DNA from: Nocardioides marmotae
GTDB lineage: Bacteria; Actinomycetota; Actinomycetes; Propionibacteriales; Nocardioidaceae
Reading direction: 5' to 3'
Assembly (NCBI RefSeq): GCF_013177455.1
Contig: NZ_CP053660.1
Span: 4,327,339-4,391,338 of the forward strand
Length of the DNA stretch: 64,000 nucleotides
Shown here piece after piece: positions 16,715 to 26,920 of this stretch (positions are counted from its first letter, which is position 1; every line of letters begins with the position of its first letter). The notes under the pieces were generated by a model. It searched no databases. It saw nothing but the letters and a program-made list of their open reading frames with translations, and was not told the DNA's origin. Both the position numbers and the translations under genes were made by a program.

Positions 16715-17458
16715 TCAGGAGATCTTCGCGGTGCCCGTGCCCTCGATCCGGTCGTCGTGGAGCAGCTCGCCCTCGGCGTCGACGGGGACGATCGTCACCT
16801 CGAAGGTGATCGGGGAGCCCTTCTGGTAGAGGAAGTTCTCGCCCCAGGAGATCTGCTGGCCGGCGCCGAGGGTGTAGACCGACGGGTCGCGGAAGGCGCC
16901 CACCGCGAGCGCGCCGTCGTTGACCTCCATCTGCTCGAAGAGCGTGTCGTCGACGATCGAGTCCATGCCCTGCATGTAGGGCCAGTCGTCGTACCGCGCC
17001 TCCACCGAGACCAGGCTCGAGCCCAGGTCGATGTCCTCGCCGTTGTTGGTGGCCACGTAGTTGACGAAGACGATCTCGTCGCCCTCGGCGATGATCGGCT
17101 TGTTCTTCTCGGGGTCGACGAACTGGCCGGTCTTGGTCGCCTTGGTCGTCCCGACCTGGTGCACGTCGATGCTGATGTCGCCGGCCTCGATGGTCGCGAT
17201 CTTCTCGCCGGGCGTGGTCAGCGGCTCGGCCCAGTCCGGCTGGTCGCCCGACGCGGCCGTCTCGCCCTCCTCCTCCTCGGCGACCGGCTCCTCCGCGGGC
17301 GTCTCGCTGGCCGCAGGCTCGCTGGGCTGCGAGGTCGGCTCGTCGGTCGCCTCGTCGTCGGCGTCGTCGGAGCAGGCCGTCAGGCCCAGCAGCGCGAACG
17401 ACGCCAGGCCGGCGACGGCCAGGCGGGCGGAGGTGGAACGGGTGGGCGTACGTCGCAT
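16715..17458 (-). CDS. Lipoprotein with acidic linker, DUF4352-like fold possible
   Basis: A 247-residue precursor: signal ending in lipobox LTAC near residue 20, then an acidic Ser/Glu/Pro linker (22-70), then a beta-rich domain of about 170 residues with repeated short strands (EIVFVNYVATNNGEDIDL, ITFEVTIVPVD). The pattern recalls immunoglobulin-like extracellular domains such as DUF4352, but I cannot confirm the family. ATG at 17458 is preferred: GAGG lies 6 bases before it. Confidence 0.75.
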   Translation of the reverse strand: MRRTPTRSTSARLAVAGLASFALLGLTACSDDADDEATDEPTSQPSEPAASETPAEEPVAEEEEGETAASGDQPDWAEPLTTPGEKIATIEAGDISIDVHQVGTTKATKTGQFVDPEKNKPIIAEGDEIVFVNYVATNNGEDIDLGSSLVSVEARYDDWPYMQGMDSIVDDTLFEQMEVNDGALAVGAFRDPSVYTLGAGQQISWGENFLYQKGSPITFEVTIVPVDAEGELLHDDRIEGTGTAKIS

Positions 17459-17550
17459 GAGCATCCTCGTGGGGTAGGGGGTTCGACCCTTCGAGCCTCG
17501 TCCGGCCCGCCCCTTGGCAAACCTCGCCGACCCCTCCTTAGGGGTGAGCC

Positions 17551-17600
17551 GGGTCACACTGAGTCAGTCTGGGTCACACGGGGTCACACGGAGTCACAGT
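17551..17600 (+). repeat. Five 10-bp tandem repeats
   Basis: The stretch reads as five consecutive 10-base units: GGGTCACACT, GAGTCAGTCT, GGGTCACACG, GGGTCACACG, GAGTCACAGT (consensus GRGTCACACN). A short hairpin ACCCCT-CCTT-AGGGGT precedes it at 17530-17545. It lies in the space between a lipoprotein gene and the divergent gene at 17716. One-turn spacing would place every unit on the same DNA face. Confidence 0.6.
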
Positions 17601-17715
17601 GGGGCGGCCGGCCGTCGGGGCGTCCCTCGTCCTCGGGTACCGAGCTCGTGGGACCTGGGTACCGCGTGCGGCCGGACCGGGTGTGCCGCGGGCTGCGAGC
17701 CGCGACGATCGGGGC

Positions 17716-18336
17716 GTGACCCCCACCGCCCATCCCGTGCTCACCCGCCCCGTCCCGGCCGCCCTCGCCGTCGTCGCCGCCAGCCTCGCGCTGGGCGGCG
17801 CGACCTCGTGGGCCCAGGGACTGCTGCCCGACGCGCTGGGCTCCTTCGCCAACTCCCCCTCGGGGTGGACGCTGCTGACCGTCCTCCTGGTCGCGGCGGT
17901 CCGGCCCTCGCTGGGCGGGGGCGCGGTGCTCGGGGTGGTCTCGTTCGTCGCGCTGGTGCTCGGCTACACCGTCGCCTCCGAGCTGCGCGGCCTCGTCTAC
18001 GACCCGACGTTCTGGGGCGCGGTCGGGGTCGTCGCGGGCCCGGTCGTCGGCGCGGCGGCCGCCGCGATGGTCGGCCGCCGCGTCGTCCCGGCCGCCCTCG
18101 GCGCGGGGGCGCTCGCGGGCGTGCTGGTCGCGGACGGGGTCTATGGGCTGACCGTCGTCGGCGAGACGACCAGCCCGGTCTACTGGGTGCTGTGCCTGAT
18201 CGCCGCAGCGGCGCTGGTCGGCGGCACCGCGCGGCACCTGCGGACCCCCACCGCGGTGGCAGCGGTGCTCGGCACCGCCGCGGCGGCCACGGCGGTGCTG
18301 AGCCTGGGCTACGGCGTGCTGAACGCGGCGTACTGA
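17716..18336 (+). CDS. DUF6518-like membrane protein
   Basis: A 206-residue protein with about six hydrophobic helices and no conserved charged motif other than the loop residues between them. Its N-terminus (VAASLALGGATSWAQG) and overall layout recall the DUF6518 family of actinobacterial membrane proteins; I am moderately sure. The GTG start at 17716 follows a bare leader without a clear ribosome-binding site. The function is unknown. Confidence 0.6.
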   Translation: MTPTAHPVLTRPVPAALAVVAASLALGGATSWAQGLLPDALGSFANSPSGWTLLTVLLVAAVRPSLGGGAVLGVVSFVALVLGYTVASELRGLVYDPTFWGAVGVVAGPVVGAAAAAMVGRRVVPAALGAGALAGVLVADGVYGLTVVGETTSPVYWVLCLIAAAALVGGTARHLRTPTAVAAVLGTAAAATAVLSLGYGVLNAAY

Positions 18337-18367
18337 GGGCGCCCGCTCTCTCACAGCGGCGGCTCGC

Positions 18368-19120
18368 TCACAGCTGCACCCGCTCGCCCGGGGCGAGCAC
18401 GACCGGGGCCGGCGGGCCCGGGCCCAGCGCCGCGGCGAACCGCGCCCCCGGGGTGATGAACAGCCGCTCGTGGGTGCGCCGGTCCAGCCGTCGCAGCCCG
18501 GCCGGCCAGAAGGTCCCCCAGTGCACCGGCACCGCCCACCGCGCGCCGACCTCGGTCACCGCGGCGGCGGCCTGGTCCGGGTCCAGGTGCCCGGCCCCCA
18601 GGGTCGGGCCCCAGCCGCCGACGGGCACGAGGGCCAGGTCGACGGCGCCGACGCCGGCGAGGTCCTGCCGCGGGCCGGTGTCGCCGGGGTACCACAGCGA
18701 CACCTCCCGGTGCTCGATCCGGAAGCCGAGCGCCGGGCCGCGCAGGCTCGACCCGGGCAGCCGGCGGCCGTCGTGGTCGGCCGGCAGCACCTGCACCCGC
18801 GCTCCGGCGGCCACGACCTCCTCGCCCGGCACGACCGGGCGCACGTCGTGCCCCGGCGGCACCAGCGACTCCCCGCCGCGCGGCACCAGGACCACCGAGC
18901 CGGGCGCCATCCGCCGCAGCGTCGGCACGTGCAGGTGGTCCAGGTGCAGGTGGGAGAGGACCACCAGGTCCGCGACGTACGCCGGGGCGGCCGGCAGCGG
19001 GCCGTGCCGGACCAGGTGGAGCAGCCGCCGGACGTGCAAGGGGTCGGTGGCCACGCGGAGCCCGGCGAGCTCGACGGTCGCCGAGGCGTGGCCCCACCAG
19101 GTCACGGCGAGGGCGGTCAC
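18368..19120 (-). CDS. MBL-fold metallo-hydrolase (UlaG-like)
   Basis: A 250-residue metallo-beta-lactamase-fold protein. It opens with VTWWGHASATVEL, has the metal motif HLHLDHLH near residue 60, a second aspartate in LWYPGDTGPR, and a final histidine in VPVHWGTF. This arrangement fits the UlaG/L-ascorbate-6-phosphate lactonase-like and related phosphodiesterase branches. The GTG start overlaps the stop codon of the upstream phosphodiesterase gene (GTGA), so the two are probably made together. Confidence 0.85.
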   Translation of the reverse strand: MTALAVTWWGHASATVELAGLRVATDPLHVRRLLHLVRHGPLPAAPAYVADLVVLSHLHLDHLHVPTLRRMAPGSVVLVPRGGESLVPPGHDVRPVVPGEEVVAAGARVQVLPADHDGRRLPGSSLRGPALGFRIEHREVSLWYPGDTGPRQDLAGVGAVDLALVPVGGWGPTLGAGHLDPDQAAAAVTEVGARWAVPVHWGTFWPAGLRRLDRRTHERLFITPGARFAAALGPGPPAPVVLAPGERVQL

Positions 19121-21201
19121 CGGCGCAGCCCGAGCCGGTCGAGCCGGCCGACCAGCGTCGCGTGCAGCCCCGGGCCGTCGAGGACGTCGCCGGGGGCGCC
19201 GGGGACGTCCCACTCCCGGGGGTGCACCAGGAGCGCCTCGGTCTGCGGGCCGCCCAGCCCGCCGTGGGAGCCGACGAGCTCCTCGAAGGCGACCACCTCG
19301 CCCAGCGCCGGGTCGTGGGCCCCGAGGAGCACGAGGTCGCCGACGTGGTCGCGGGTGGAGAGCTGGAGCAGGTCGGCCTCGGCGCGCGGACCGTAGCCGG
19401 CGACGGGGTCCGGACCGGCGCCTTCCGCGTTGGCCGGATCGGCTGGGCCGGCCGGGCCGCCCAGCACCCGCCAGCCACCCCCGCCGCCGTCGACCACGAC
19501 CGCGCCGTCGGCGCGCCGGGTGAGCACCAGCCCGACCTGGGGGTGGTCGGCCAGGCCGCCGACCAGGCCCGGGTGCAGGGCGTCGAGCTGCTCGCGGGTC
19601 AACCGGCCCGGCAGGTCGCTGCGGTAGACGTGGGCCAGGCTCCCCGAGGCCGCGACCAGCAGCCCCGGCTCGTCGGAGGTGACGCTCTGCTCGGCGTCCG
19701 GCTCCCCGCCGGCCAGCGAGCGCGCGGCCCGGGTGACGGCGCGTCGGTCCGCCGGGGCGCCGGCGAGCAGCAGGTTCGCCGCGAGCCAGCCCTCGCCCGG
19801 CCGGCCCGGGGCCGCGGCGTGCTCCTCGGCCAGGCGCTGGACGACCTCCTCGATGCTCTCCCCGGCCAGCTGGCGGAACGTCGAGCCCTGGGCCTGGCCG
19901 TGGTCGGAGACCAGGGCGATCTCGTAGCGCCGGCCGACCTCGCGGGAGACCTGGTCGAGGAAGTCCAGCATGCCGTCCAGCCCGGACAGGGTGGTCAGCG
20001 ACTCCGGGCGGGTGGGGCCGGCGTGGTGGGCGACCTCGTCGTAGTCGACGAAGTCGACGTAGATCACCGGCGTCCCGCGGCTCATCTGGTCGGCCAGGAT
20101 CGTCACGTCGAGGTCGCGGAGCACCGCCGTGGTCAGCCCCCGCATCGCGACGAAGCCGGCGCCCCGGTGGACCCGCGGCACCACGTCACGGACCCGTTGC
20201 CGCCGCGCCTGGTAGAGCTCGGTGACCACCTGGCCGAGGAAGAGGCCCAGGGAGCGCACCAGGCCGAACCGGCTGGCGGCGTACGACGCGCTGCCGGGGT
20301 CGTGGCCGGGCAGCCGCCCCGCGCTGAGGGTGAGCAGCGGCGTCGGCGCGTCGCCGGTGAACAGGTTCGACACGCCGGTGCCGCCGTCGGCCAGCAGCCC
20401 GCGGCCGTCGCTCATCTTGTGCTCGACCTGCGCGGCGTCGGCGGGGCTGTGCATGACCAGCAGCCGGCCGGTCTCCTTGTCGAGCCACCGGAACCCCGGG
20501 ACGGCATGTACGTCGCCGTGCAGGATCACCGCCTGGCCCGCCGGCGTCGTGGCGGGCAGGCCGGTGTGCCAGCCGCGCAGCTCGTGGCTGCCCGAGCGCA
20601 GCCACCGCGACACCGCCGGCATCGTGCCGGCCGCGATCGCCTGCTGGACCACCGGGAGGCTGACCCCGTCGAGCTGGACCACCAGCAGCCCCGGGCCGTC
20701 CGCACCGGCGTCGCGGGTGCGGCGTACGGACTGGCGGAGCAGCTGGCCGAAGAACGCCTCGTCGCTGCTGGCGTCGAAGAGCCAGTTCACGACCGCCGCC
20801 ACGAGCGTCGCCGCCCAGGAGGCGACCAGGAGCTCCCCGGGGCTGAACGGGTCGGCCGACGGGATCAGCAGCAGTGCCGCCCCGAGCACCACCGCCTGCG
20901 CGAGCAGGCCGACCAGCAGCAGCCCGACGGTCCCGGTGAGCACGGTGAGCCGGCTCAGGAGCGGGCGCAGCACCGCGCCGAGGACCAGCACGAGGCCGGC
21001 GAGGAGGGCCAGCGTCTCCAGCCGGTCGTCGGCCTGGTCGCCCGGGAGCAGCCAGAACGTCGCGGCGAGGGCCAGGAAGGAGGTGACGAAGGACCGCAGG
21101 GCGTCCGCGGCCCAGGACCACGTGGGCTGCCACGCGCCGAAGCGACGCCGGCCGACGTTCAGCAGCCGCCCGGCGCGGCTCGGTGCCGACGCGGTCGCCA
21201 C
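19117..21201 (-). CDS. Membrane-anchored phosphodiesterase/phosphatase superfamily protein
   Basis: A 694-residue protein. Residues 20-145 carry four hydrophobic helices resembling the Phage_holin_4_2 / membrane region found on some actinobacterial phosphodiesterases. From about 180 on is an alkaline-phosphatase superfamily (type I phosphodiesterase) domain: metal aspartate in VVQLDGVSLP, probable nucleophile Thr in LPATTPAGQ, DFVDYDEVAHHAGP and VSDHGQAQGS. These motifs look complete. The likely substrate class is phosphodiester or sulfate esters at the membrane. GTG start at 21201; coupled to the downstream MBL hydrolase. Confidence 0.8.
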   Translation of the reverse strand: MATASAPSRAGRLLNVGRRRFGAWQPTWSWAADALRSFVTSFLALAATFWLLPGDQADDRLETLALLAGLVLVLGAVLRPLLSRLTVLTGTVGLLLVGLLAQAVVLGAALLLIPSADPFSPGELLVASWAATLVAAVVNWLFDASSDEAFFGQLLRQSVRRTRDAGADGPGLLVVQLDGVSLPVVQQAIAAGTMPAVSRWLRSGSHELRGWHTGLPATTPAGQAVILHGDVHAVPGFRWLDKETGRLLVMHSPADAAQVEHKMSDGRGLLADGGTGVSNLFTGDAPTPLLTLSAGRLPGHDPGSASYAASRFGLVRSLGLFLGQVVTELYQARRQRVRDVVPRVHRGAGFVAMRGLTTAVLRDLDVTILADQMSRGTPVIYVDFVDYDEVAHHAGPTRPESLTTLSGLDGMLDFLDQVSREVGRRYEIALVSDHGQAQGSTFRQLAGESIEEVVQRLAEEHAAAPGRPGEGWLAANLLLAGAPADRRAVTRAARSLAGGEPDAEQSVTSDEPGLLVAASGSLAHVYRSDLPGRLTREQLDALHPGLVGGLADHPQVGLVLTRRADGAVVVDGGGGGWRVLGGPAGPADPANAEGAGPDPVAGYGPRAEADLLQLSTRDHVGDLVLLGAHDPALGEVVAFEELVGSHGGLGGPQTEALLVHPREWDVPGAPGDVLDGPGLHATLVGRLDRLGLRR

Positions 21202-21238
21202 GTCCTCAGCGTACGGCGGGGGCCGCGGCCCGGCGGGC

Positions 21239-21751
21239 CTAGCGGAAGGACCGGATCCGCGGGCCCGCCGGCTCGATGCGGACGTACGGCTCGTCCTGGC
21301 CGCTGACGTCGTGCAGCTGGACCCGCAGGCGCTGCTCCTGCCCGTTGTCGAGGACGCCGACCCCACCGCACTCCAGGACCAGGCGGCGGCCGTCGGCATC
21401 GGCCTCGGCCTCGAACCAGGAGGTGCGCCAGTCGGAGAGGGTGGTGATGTCGACGAGGCGCAGCAGCGCGGGCTGCTCCCCCGGTCCCCCGAGCTGCTGC
21501 CCGGCGGCCTCCCGGGCCACCCAGGCGCAGGTGTGCTCGTCGTACTCCTCGCGGTTGTCGGGCTGGCCGCCGCAGTCGGCCAGCAGGCCGGAGAGGAAGC
21601 CCGCGGGGACCCCCACGGCGACCGCGAGCCGCCAACCGCGAGTGCGCCACCTGTCGAAGTACCCGTAGTCGGTCTCCCGGGCTCCGGCGCCGTCCGGCGT
21701 CGAGGCGGACGGGGACCCGAGCGGCTGGTCGTGCGGCGGCTGGTCGGTCAT
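21239..21751 (-). CDS. Hypothetical membrane-anchored protein
   Basis: A 170-residue protein not recognised. A hydrophilic N-terminus (1-38) is followed by one hydrophobic segment (about 41-58), suggesting a single-pass anchor, then an extracytoplasmic domain with two cysteine pairs (DCGGQ, HTCAW, LECGG). An acidic Asp/Glu run follows. It is upstream of and in the same direction as the phosphodiesterase gene, 37 bases away, so it may share its transcript. Confidence 0.6.
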   Translation of the reverse strand: MTDQPPHDQPLGSPSASTPDGAGARETDYGYFDRWRTRGWRLAVAVGVPAGFLSGLLADCGGQPDNREEYDEHTCAWVAREAAGQQLGGPGEQPALLRLVDITTLSDWRTSWFEAEADADGRRLVLECGGVGVLDNGQEQRLRVQLHDVSGQDEPYVRIEPAGPRIRSFR

Positions 21752-21836
21752 CGTGCGGCGAGGCTAGCGGCGGCTCGGCCCATCAGGGCCGAGCGAGCGG
21801 AGTCGCGGTTCGCCCGCTCCTGCCGAGCCGGGTGCC

Positions 21837-22223
21837 TCAGGGCTCCTCGCCGGACAGTTCTGCGTAGATGCGCTCGCGTTGATCGGGCTGCACCGTGTCG
21901 GCGACGAAGACCCCGAACCCGTTCGTGCCGTACTTGACGCCGAGGACCTCGTCCGGCGAGTAGCCCTCGAAGGTCCAGGTGCGCACCTGTGCGGGGTCGT
22001 CGGCGAACACCGAACCGCCGGCGTCGGGTCCGATGTCGTGACACTGCGCCTCGTCGGCTCTTCCGTGGCGGGTGGCGTCCCGGCTGGTCGACCCGTGCGA
22101 GGTGTACACGACATCTGCCACGCGGATCTGCGCCGAGCAGTCTGCCGACGACGGAGAACCGGCTGGCGAACACCCCGCGGCGACGACGACGCCGAGACCC
22201 AGACCCAGCAGGAGGAGCTTCAT
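21837..22223 (-). CDS. Small lipoprotein (possibly DUF6281)
   Basis: A 128-residue precursor with signal peptide ending in the lipobox VAAGC near residue 18. The mature part contains DCSAQIRVADVVYTSHGSTS and a C-terminal AQVRTWTFEGYSPDEVLGV, features I associate tentatively with DUF6281 lipoproteins. ATG at 22223 has GGAGGAGC-like purines on the opposite strand only, so I rely on the lipobox position for the start. Function unknown. Confidence 0.65.
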   Translation of the reverse strand: MKLLLLGLGLGVVVAAGCSPAGSPSSADCSAQIRVADVVYTSHGSTSRDATRHGRADEAQCHDIGPDAGGSVFADDPAQVRTWTFEGYSPDEVLGVKYGTNGFGVFVADTVQPDQRERIYAELSGEEP

Positions 22224-22292
22224 GCGGTCAGTCTCGTGTCGCCTCATGCCCGGAGGGCGACGGCGACACGCGGTGGGCTCCACGCCGATGCG

Positions 22293-23060
22293 TCAACACC
22301 ATCCGTCCGACGCAGGACGGATGATCTCGCCGTCCGCGCGCACGTGCCCCGATTCCCACGGCGGCGTCGCCGCGCACTCGGGAGGGCCGTGTCCCCTGAT
22401 GACCATCGGCTCGATGGTCCCCGCAGGCACCGTCACCGTCGTCTCTTGCCAGGTCGAGGAGCCGGACGAGACCTCGGCCGAGGTCACCGTCACCGGCTCG
22501 GGGCCGGGGTTGCTGAGCTCGACCCGGAGCTCGTAGTCACCGTCCGGCGTGACCGTCGCCCCGGTGACGTTCATCGTCAGCGGGCGTGCGCACCACTCGG
22601 CGACGGCTTGCTCGTAGGTCTCGAGGTTGGCCGGTGTGAAGTAATCGGTGCGTTCGGCCCCCTGCGACTCCGAGACGACCTCGAAGACCGGTGTGGTGCC
22701 GGGACCAGCGCAGGGGACGAGCAGCACGCCTTCGATCAGCACCTGGTCCCCGGGCGCGAGACTCACGCTCGCGGGCTCCCGATCCGGATCCGTGCCGTCC
22801 AGCGGGTACAGCGACGCGTGCACGGACTCCTCCCCGGTGCTCAGCCGCGCGTCGGTGACCTCCCGCGACTCGGGATAGCCGACCTTGATCCCGACCCGGA
22901 CGCCGTGCTCGGATGCGTAGAAGTCCGCCTGGATCCTCGTGCCGCCGTCCGCGTCCCTGACCGCCGCACCGCCCGAGGCACACGAGGTCAGGCCGGCGAC
23001 ACCGATAACCACGGCACCCACGAGCGCCCGTCGCGCTCTCCCGCCCCCGCCTGACCTCAT
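22293..23060 (-). CDS. Hypothetical lipoprotein
   Basis: A 255-residue precursor with an Arg-rich start, a hydrophobic segment (about 10-24) and lipobox LTSC. The mature part is beta-rich, and two paired cysteines (VPCAG, WCARP) and a C-terminal PPECAA...DGWC are visible. A strand-rich ELSNPGPEPVTVTSAEV block resembles an immunoglobulin-like domain. Not recognised as a family. It forms an array with the two neighbouring small exported proteins. Confidence 0.65.
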   Translation of the reverse strand: MRSGGGGRARRALVGAVVIGVAGLTSCASGGAAVRDADGGTRIQADFYASEHGVRVGIKVGYPESREVTDARLSTGEESVHASLYPLDGTDPDREPASVSLAPGDQVLIEGVLLVPCAGPGTTPVFEVVSESQGAERTDYFTPANLETYEQAVAEWCARPLTMNVTGATVTPDGDYELRVELSNPGPEPVTVTSAEVSSGSSTWQETTVTVPAGTIEPMVIRGHGPPECAATPPWESGHVRADGEIIRPASDGWC

Positions 23061-23159
23061 GACGCCCAGCCTCGCGACCCAGGCATGGCCCCCGCGTCAC
23101 CGATTTGGGGGGAAATCCCGGACCGGCGCGTCGGCGCACGTCCCTGTCGCGGGTACAGC

Positions 23160-23690
23160 TCAGCGGTCAGGCCCGGGCGCCTCGTGGCCGACGGTCACCG
23201 TCAACCCGGTCAGGTGGCCACGGAACTGGGCTGCGCACTGGATGAGGCCTTCACCGCCGAACGTGCCCATCGAGTCGGGGAGGACATGTACGCCGTCCCG
23301 CTCCACGTCGAGCGTGCCGAGCAGGAGGCGATGCGCCTCGCGCTTGTCCAGCAGCTCACCGCGGGCTACCAGCACCAGGTGGAGAACGGTGTGGCGGGCC
23401 ACGTGCCACTCCGGCAGCTGCCACAGGTCGAACGACGTGGCGCCCAGCGTCACCCGGTCCGGGACATGTCCCCGCAGGTCGCGGCCGGGCCCGGCCTGGG
23501 GCCCGACCGTCTCCGCAGCGGCGCCGTCGGCGACCCCGGCGAGGCAGCGCCTGTCCGCGACGCGGAACTGCGCCACCGCCTTCGCCGGCACCCCACCCAG
23601 CACAGTGTCCGGAGGCCGCTCGTCGTCGAACGGGACGACCTCGTCGTCGTCGCGCACCACGACGAGGTCTCCCAGCAGGAAATGCTCCAC
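23160..23690 (-). CDS. Hypothetical protein
   Basis: A 176-residue protein starting with GTG (MEHFLLGDLVVVRDDDEVV). The sequence is moderately hydrophilic, has no signal peptide or membrane segment, and I recognise no family. The codon usage looks coding in this frame. It lies between the lipoprotein at 22293-23060 and HNH copy 2 and ends on the opposite strand to it, with 85 bases before the second repeat unit begins. Confidence 0.55.
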   Translation of the reverse strand: MEHFLLGDLVVVRDDDEVVPFDDERPPDTVLGGVPAKAVAQFRVADRRCLAGVADGAAAETVGPQAGPGRDLRGHVPDRVTLGATSFDLWQLPEWHVARHTVLHLVLVARGELLDKREAHRLLLGTLDVERDGVHVLPDSMGTFGGEGLIQCAAQFRGHLTGLTVTVGHEAPGPDR

Positions 23691-23775
23691 GTCGGGACGC
23701 TAGCCGTTCGGGCGGGGTGGTCGTCCAGTTGTGGGCCCCTCGGCGAGCGTCGTGCGACCCGGTGGGCTCGATCAT

Positions 23776-25319
23776 GGCCTGCGGGTCGTGGGTGGTTGCG
23801 GTGGGGGCAGCTATGGGAGAGGTACGGCGCGTGGTTGCGGTCGCCTCCCGGCTCGCGGTGGGTGGGCTGCCGGGGTCGCGGGGCCGGCTCTGAGACTCGT
23901 CGAAGTCGTGTCTCAATATGCGGTCTGACCTGGGGAAACGCCGGTCTGACTGTCGGTGGTCGGTGCTTGAGTAGACCCATGGCCAAGGACTCGCGACACC
24001 ACGCACACACGGTGTGCCGTGCTGTCGCGAAGTCCCGGAAGAAGACCCGCGCAGCGGCGACCGCTGAGCTGTGGTCGATGTCCGATGAGGACGTCGAAGC
24101 GACCCTCGTCGAGGCGTCCCGGTTGCGTGCTCAGGCCGAGGCGCTCGAGCTGCGGCTGGTCGCCGAGGCCGACCGCCGGCACGCCGGCGAACGAGCCGGG
24201 GCCACCGACACGGCGTCGTGGTGGGCCCACCGGACCCGGCAGGAAAGACGGGTCGCGAAGGGGCGGGCGCGGCTGGCGGAGTCCCTCGACCGGCACGAGC
24301 CGTCCGCGGCCGCGTTGGTCGAGGGCGCGATCAGCGTCGACCACGCCCGCGTGATCACCGCCTGCGTGGATCGGCTGCCCGACGACCTGGAGGATCCGAC
24401 GATCCCCGCGCGCGCCGAGCAGCACCTGCTCGCCGAAGCGGCCCACCTGGACCCGAAGACGTTGGCGGTGCTCGCCAAGCACGTCCTCACCGTCGTCGCG
24501 CCCGAGATCGGCGAGGCCCGTGACGCCCGAGCCCTCGAACGTGAGGAGCGGGAGGCGCGCGCGAACGCCTGGCTGACGATGTGCCCGGACGGGAAGGGGT
24601 CGGTGCGCGGGAAGTTCTCCATCCCCGAGCTCCACGCGGCGATGCTGCACAAGACGCTGCTGGCGTTCGCCGCCCCGAAGCACCAGGCCGCGACCAAGGA
24701 TCCCGAGGCGGATCAGATCGATCAGGTCGAGCGGCGCCCTTCGCCCGAGCGGATGGGCGATGCGTTCTGCGAGCTCCTCGAACACCTCCCCACCGACCAG
24801 CTCCCCAAGCTCGGCGGCCTCAACGCCACCGTCGTGGTGACGATCGACGTCGACTCGCTGGTGGGTGGCCTCGCGCCCGGAGTGCTCGACGACGGGGGCG
24901 TCATCTCCGCCGCCACCGCCCGCCGCCTCGCCTGCGAAGCAGGCCTCATCCCCGCCGTCCTCGGCACGAGGTCCGAGCTGCTCGACCTCGGCCGCAAGAC
25001 CCGACTCTTCTCCGGCGCCCAACGCCGCGGCCTCAACCTCGCCCAACCCGCCTGCACCGCCGACGGCTGCGACTGGCCAGCCCACCTCTGCCACGCCCAC
25101 CACGACCACCCCTGGTCCAGAGGCGGCACGACCGACCTCGCCAACGCCCGCAACCTCTGCCCCAGACACCACGCCCGGATCCACGACCCCGCGTACGAGA
25201 CCACCCACCTGCCCGACGGGAAGGTCGCCTTCCACCGAAGGACATAGACCGACCAACAAGACCAGCCGACGCTGCAACGCTCGACAACCATCCCGATCGC
25301 ACCCCCGCCCACCACGAGC
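23776..25319 (+). repeat. DUF222-HNH repeat unit, copy 2
   Basis: This is the second copy of the unit at 7491-8999, in the same orientation, 16.3 kb away. The same pair of CGGTCTGAC sites lies 21 bases apart at 23921 and 23942. Homologous recombination between the two copies would delete the DNA in between, which contains the alarmone synthetase fusion and most of the accessory genes. Confidence 0.75.
23979..25247 (+). CDS. DUF222/13E12-type HNH endonuclease, copy 2
   Basis: A 422-residue protein, very close to copy 1 over its whole length; both ends and the HNH block are almost unchanged, with the main differences in the middle and a three-residue insertion near residue 245. The HNH residues (CTADGCDW, LCHAHHDHPW, LCPRHH) are intact. 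ATG at 23979 matches the copy 1 start. The two genes probably arose by a duplication or by independent insertion of the same element. Confidence 0.88.
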   Translation: MAKDSRHHAHTVCRAVAKSRKKTRAAATAELWSMSDEDVEATLVEASRLRAQAEALELRLVAEADRRHAGERAGATDTASWWAHRTRQERRVAKGRARLAESLDRHEPSAAALVEGAISVDHARVITACVDRLPDDLEDPTIPARAEQHLLAEAAHLDPKTLAVLAKHVLTVVAPEIGEARDARALEREEREARANAWLTMCPDGKGSVRGKFSIPELHAAMLHKTLLAFAAPKHQAATKDPEADQIDQVERRPSPERMGDAFCELLEHLPTDQLPKLGGLNATVVVTIDVDSLVGGLAPGVLDDGGVISAATARRLACEAGLIPAVLGTRSELLDLGRKTRLFSGAQRRGLNLAQPACTADGCDWPAHLCHAHHDHPWSRGGTTDLANARNLCPRHHARIHDPAYETTHLPDGKVAFHRRT

Positions 25320-25412
25320 CCAGTGGTGCCGATCGACGACCTGGGGTCCGCACCGACGCCGCGCGGGACGACTGCGCGTCCGCGACGCTCGGCGGGCCGG
25401 TCGGTTCGATCC

Positions 25413-25477
25413 AGCCTGAAAGAGGCGCGCGGACGGCGGACTGGAGATCTTTCAGATTCGAGGCCGCATTTCAGGCT
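25413..25477. other. Inverted repeat between HNH copy 2 and dnaB
   Basis: AGCCTGAAA (25413-25421) is the reverse complement of TTTCAGGCT (25469-25477), and CTGAAAGA (25416-25423) also matches TCTTTCAG (25448-25455), so two alternative pairings are possible. The region is unusually AT-rich for this genome. It lies between two convergent genes, where a bidirectional terminator would be expected; otherwise I see nothing in it. Confidence 0.3.
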
Positions 25478-25501
25478 CGACCCTTGTCGGCACCGACCAG
25501 G

Positions 25502-26920
<1,419 letters not shown>

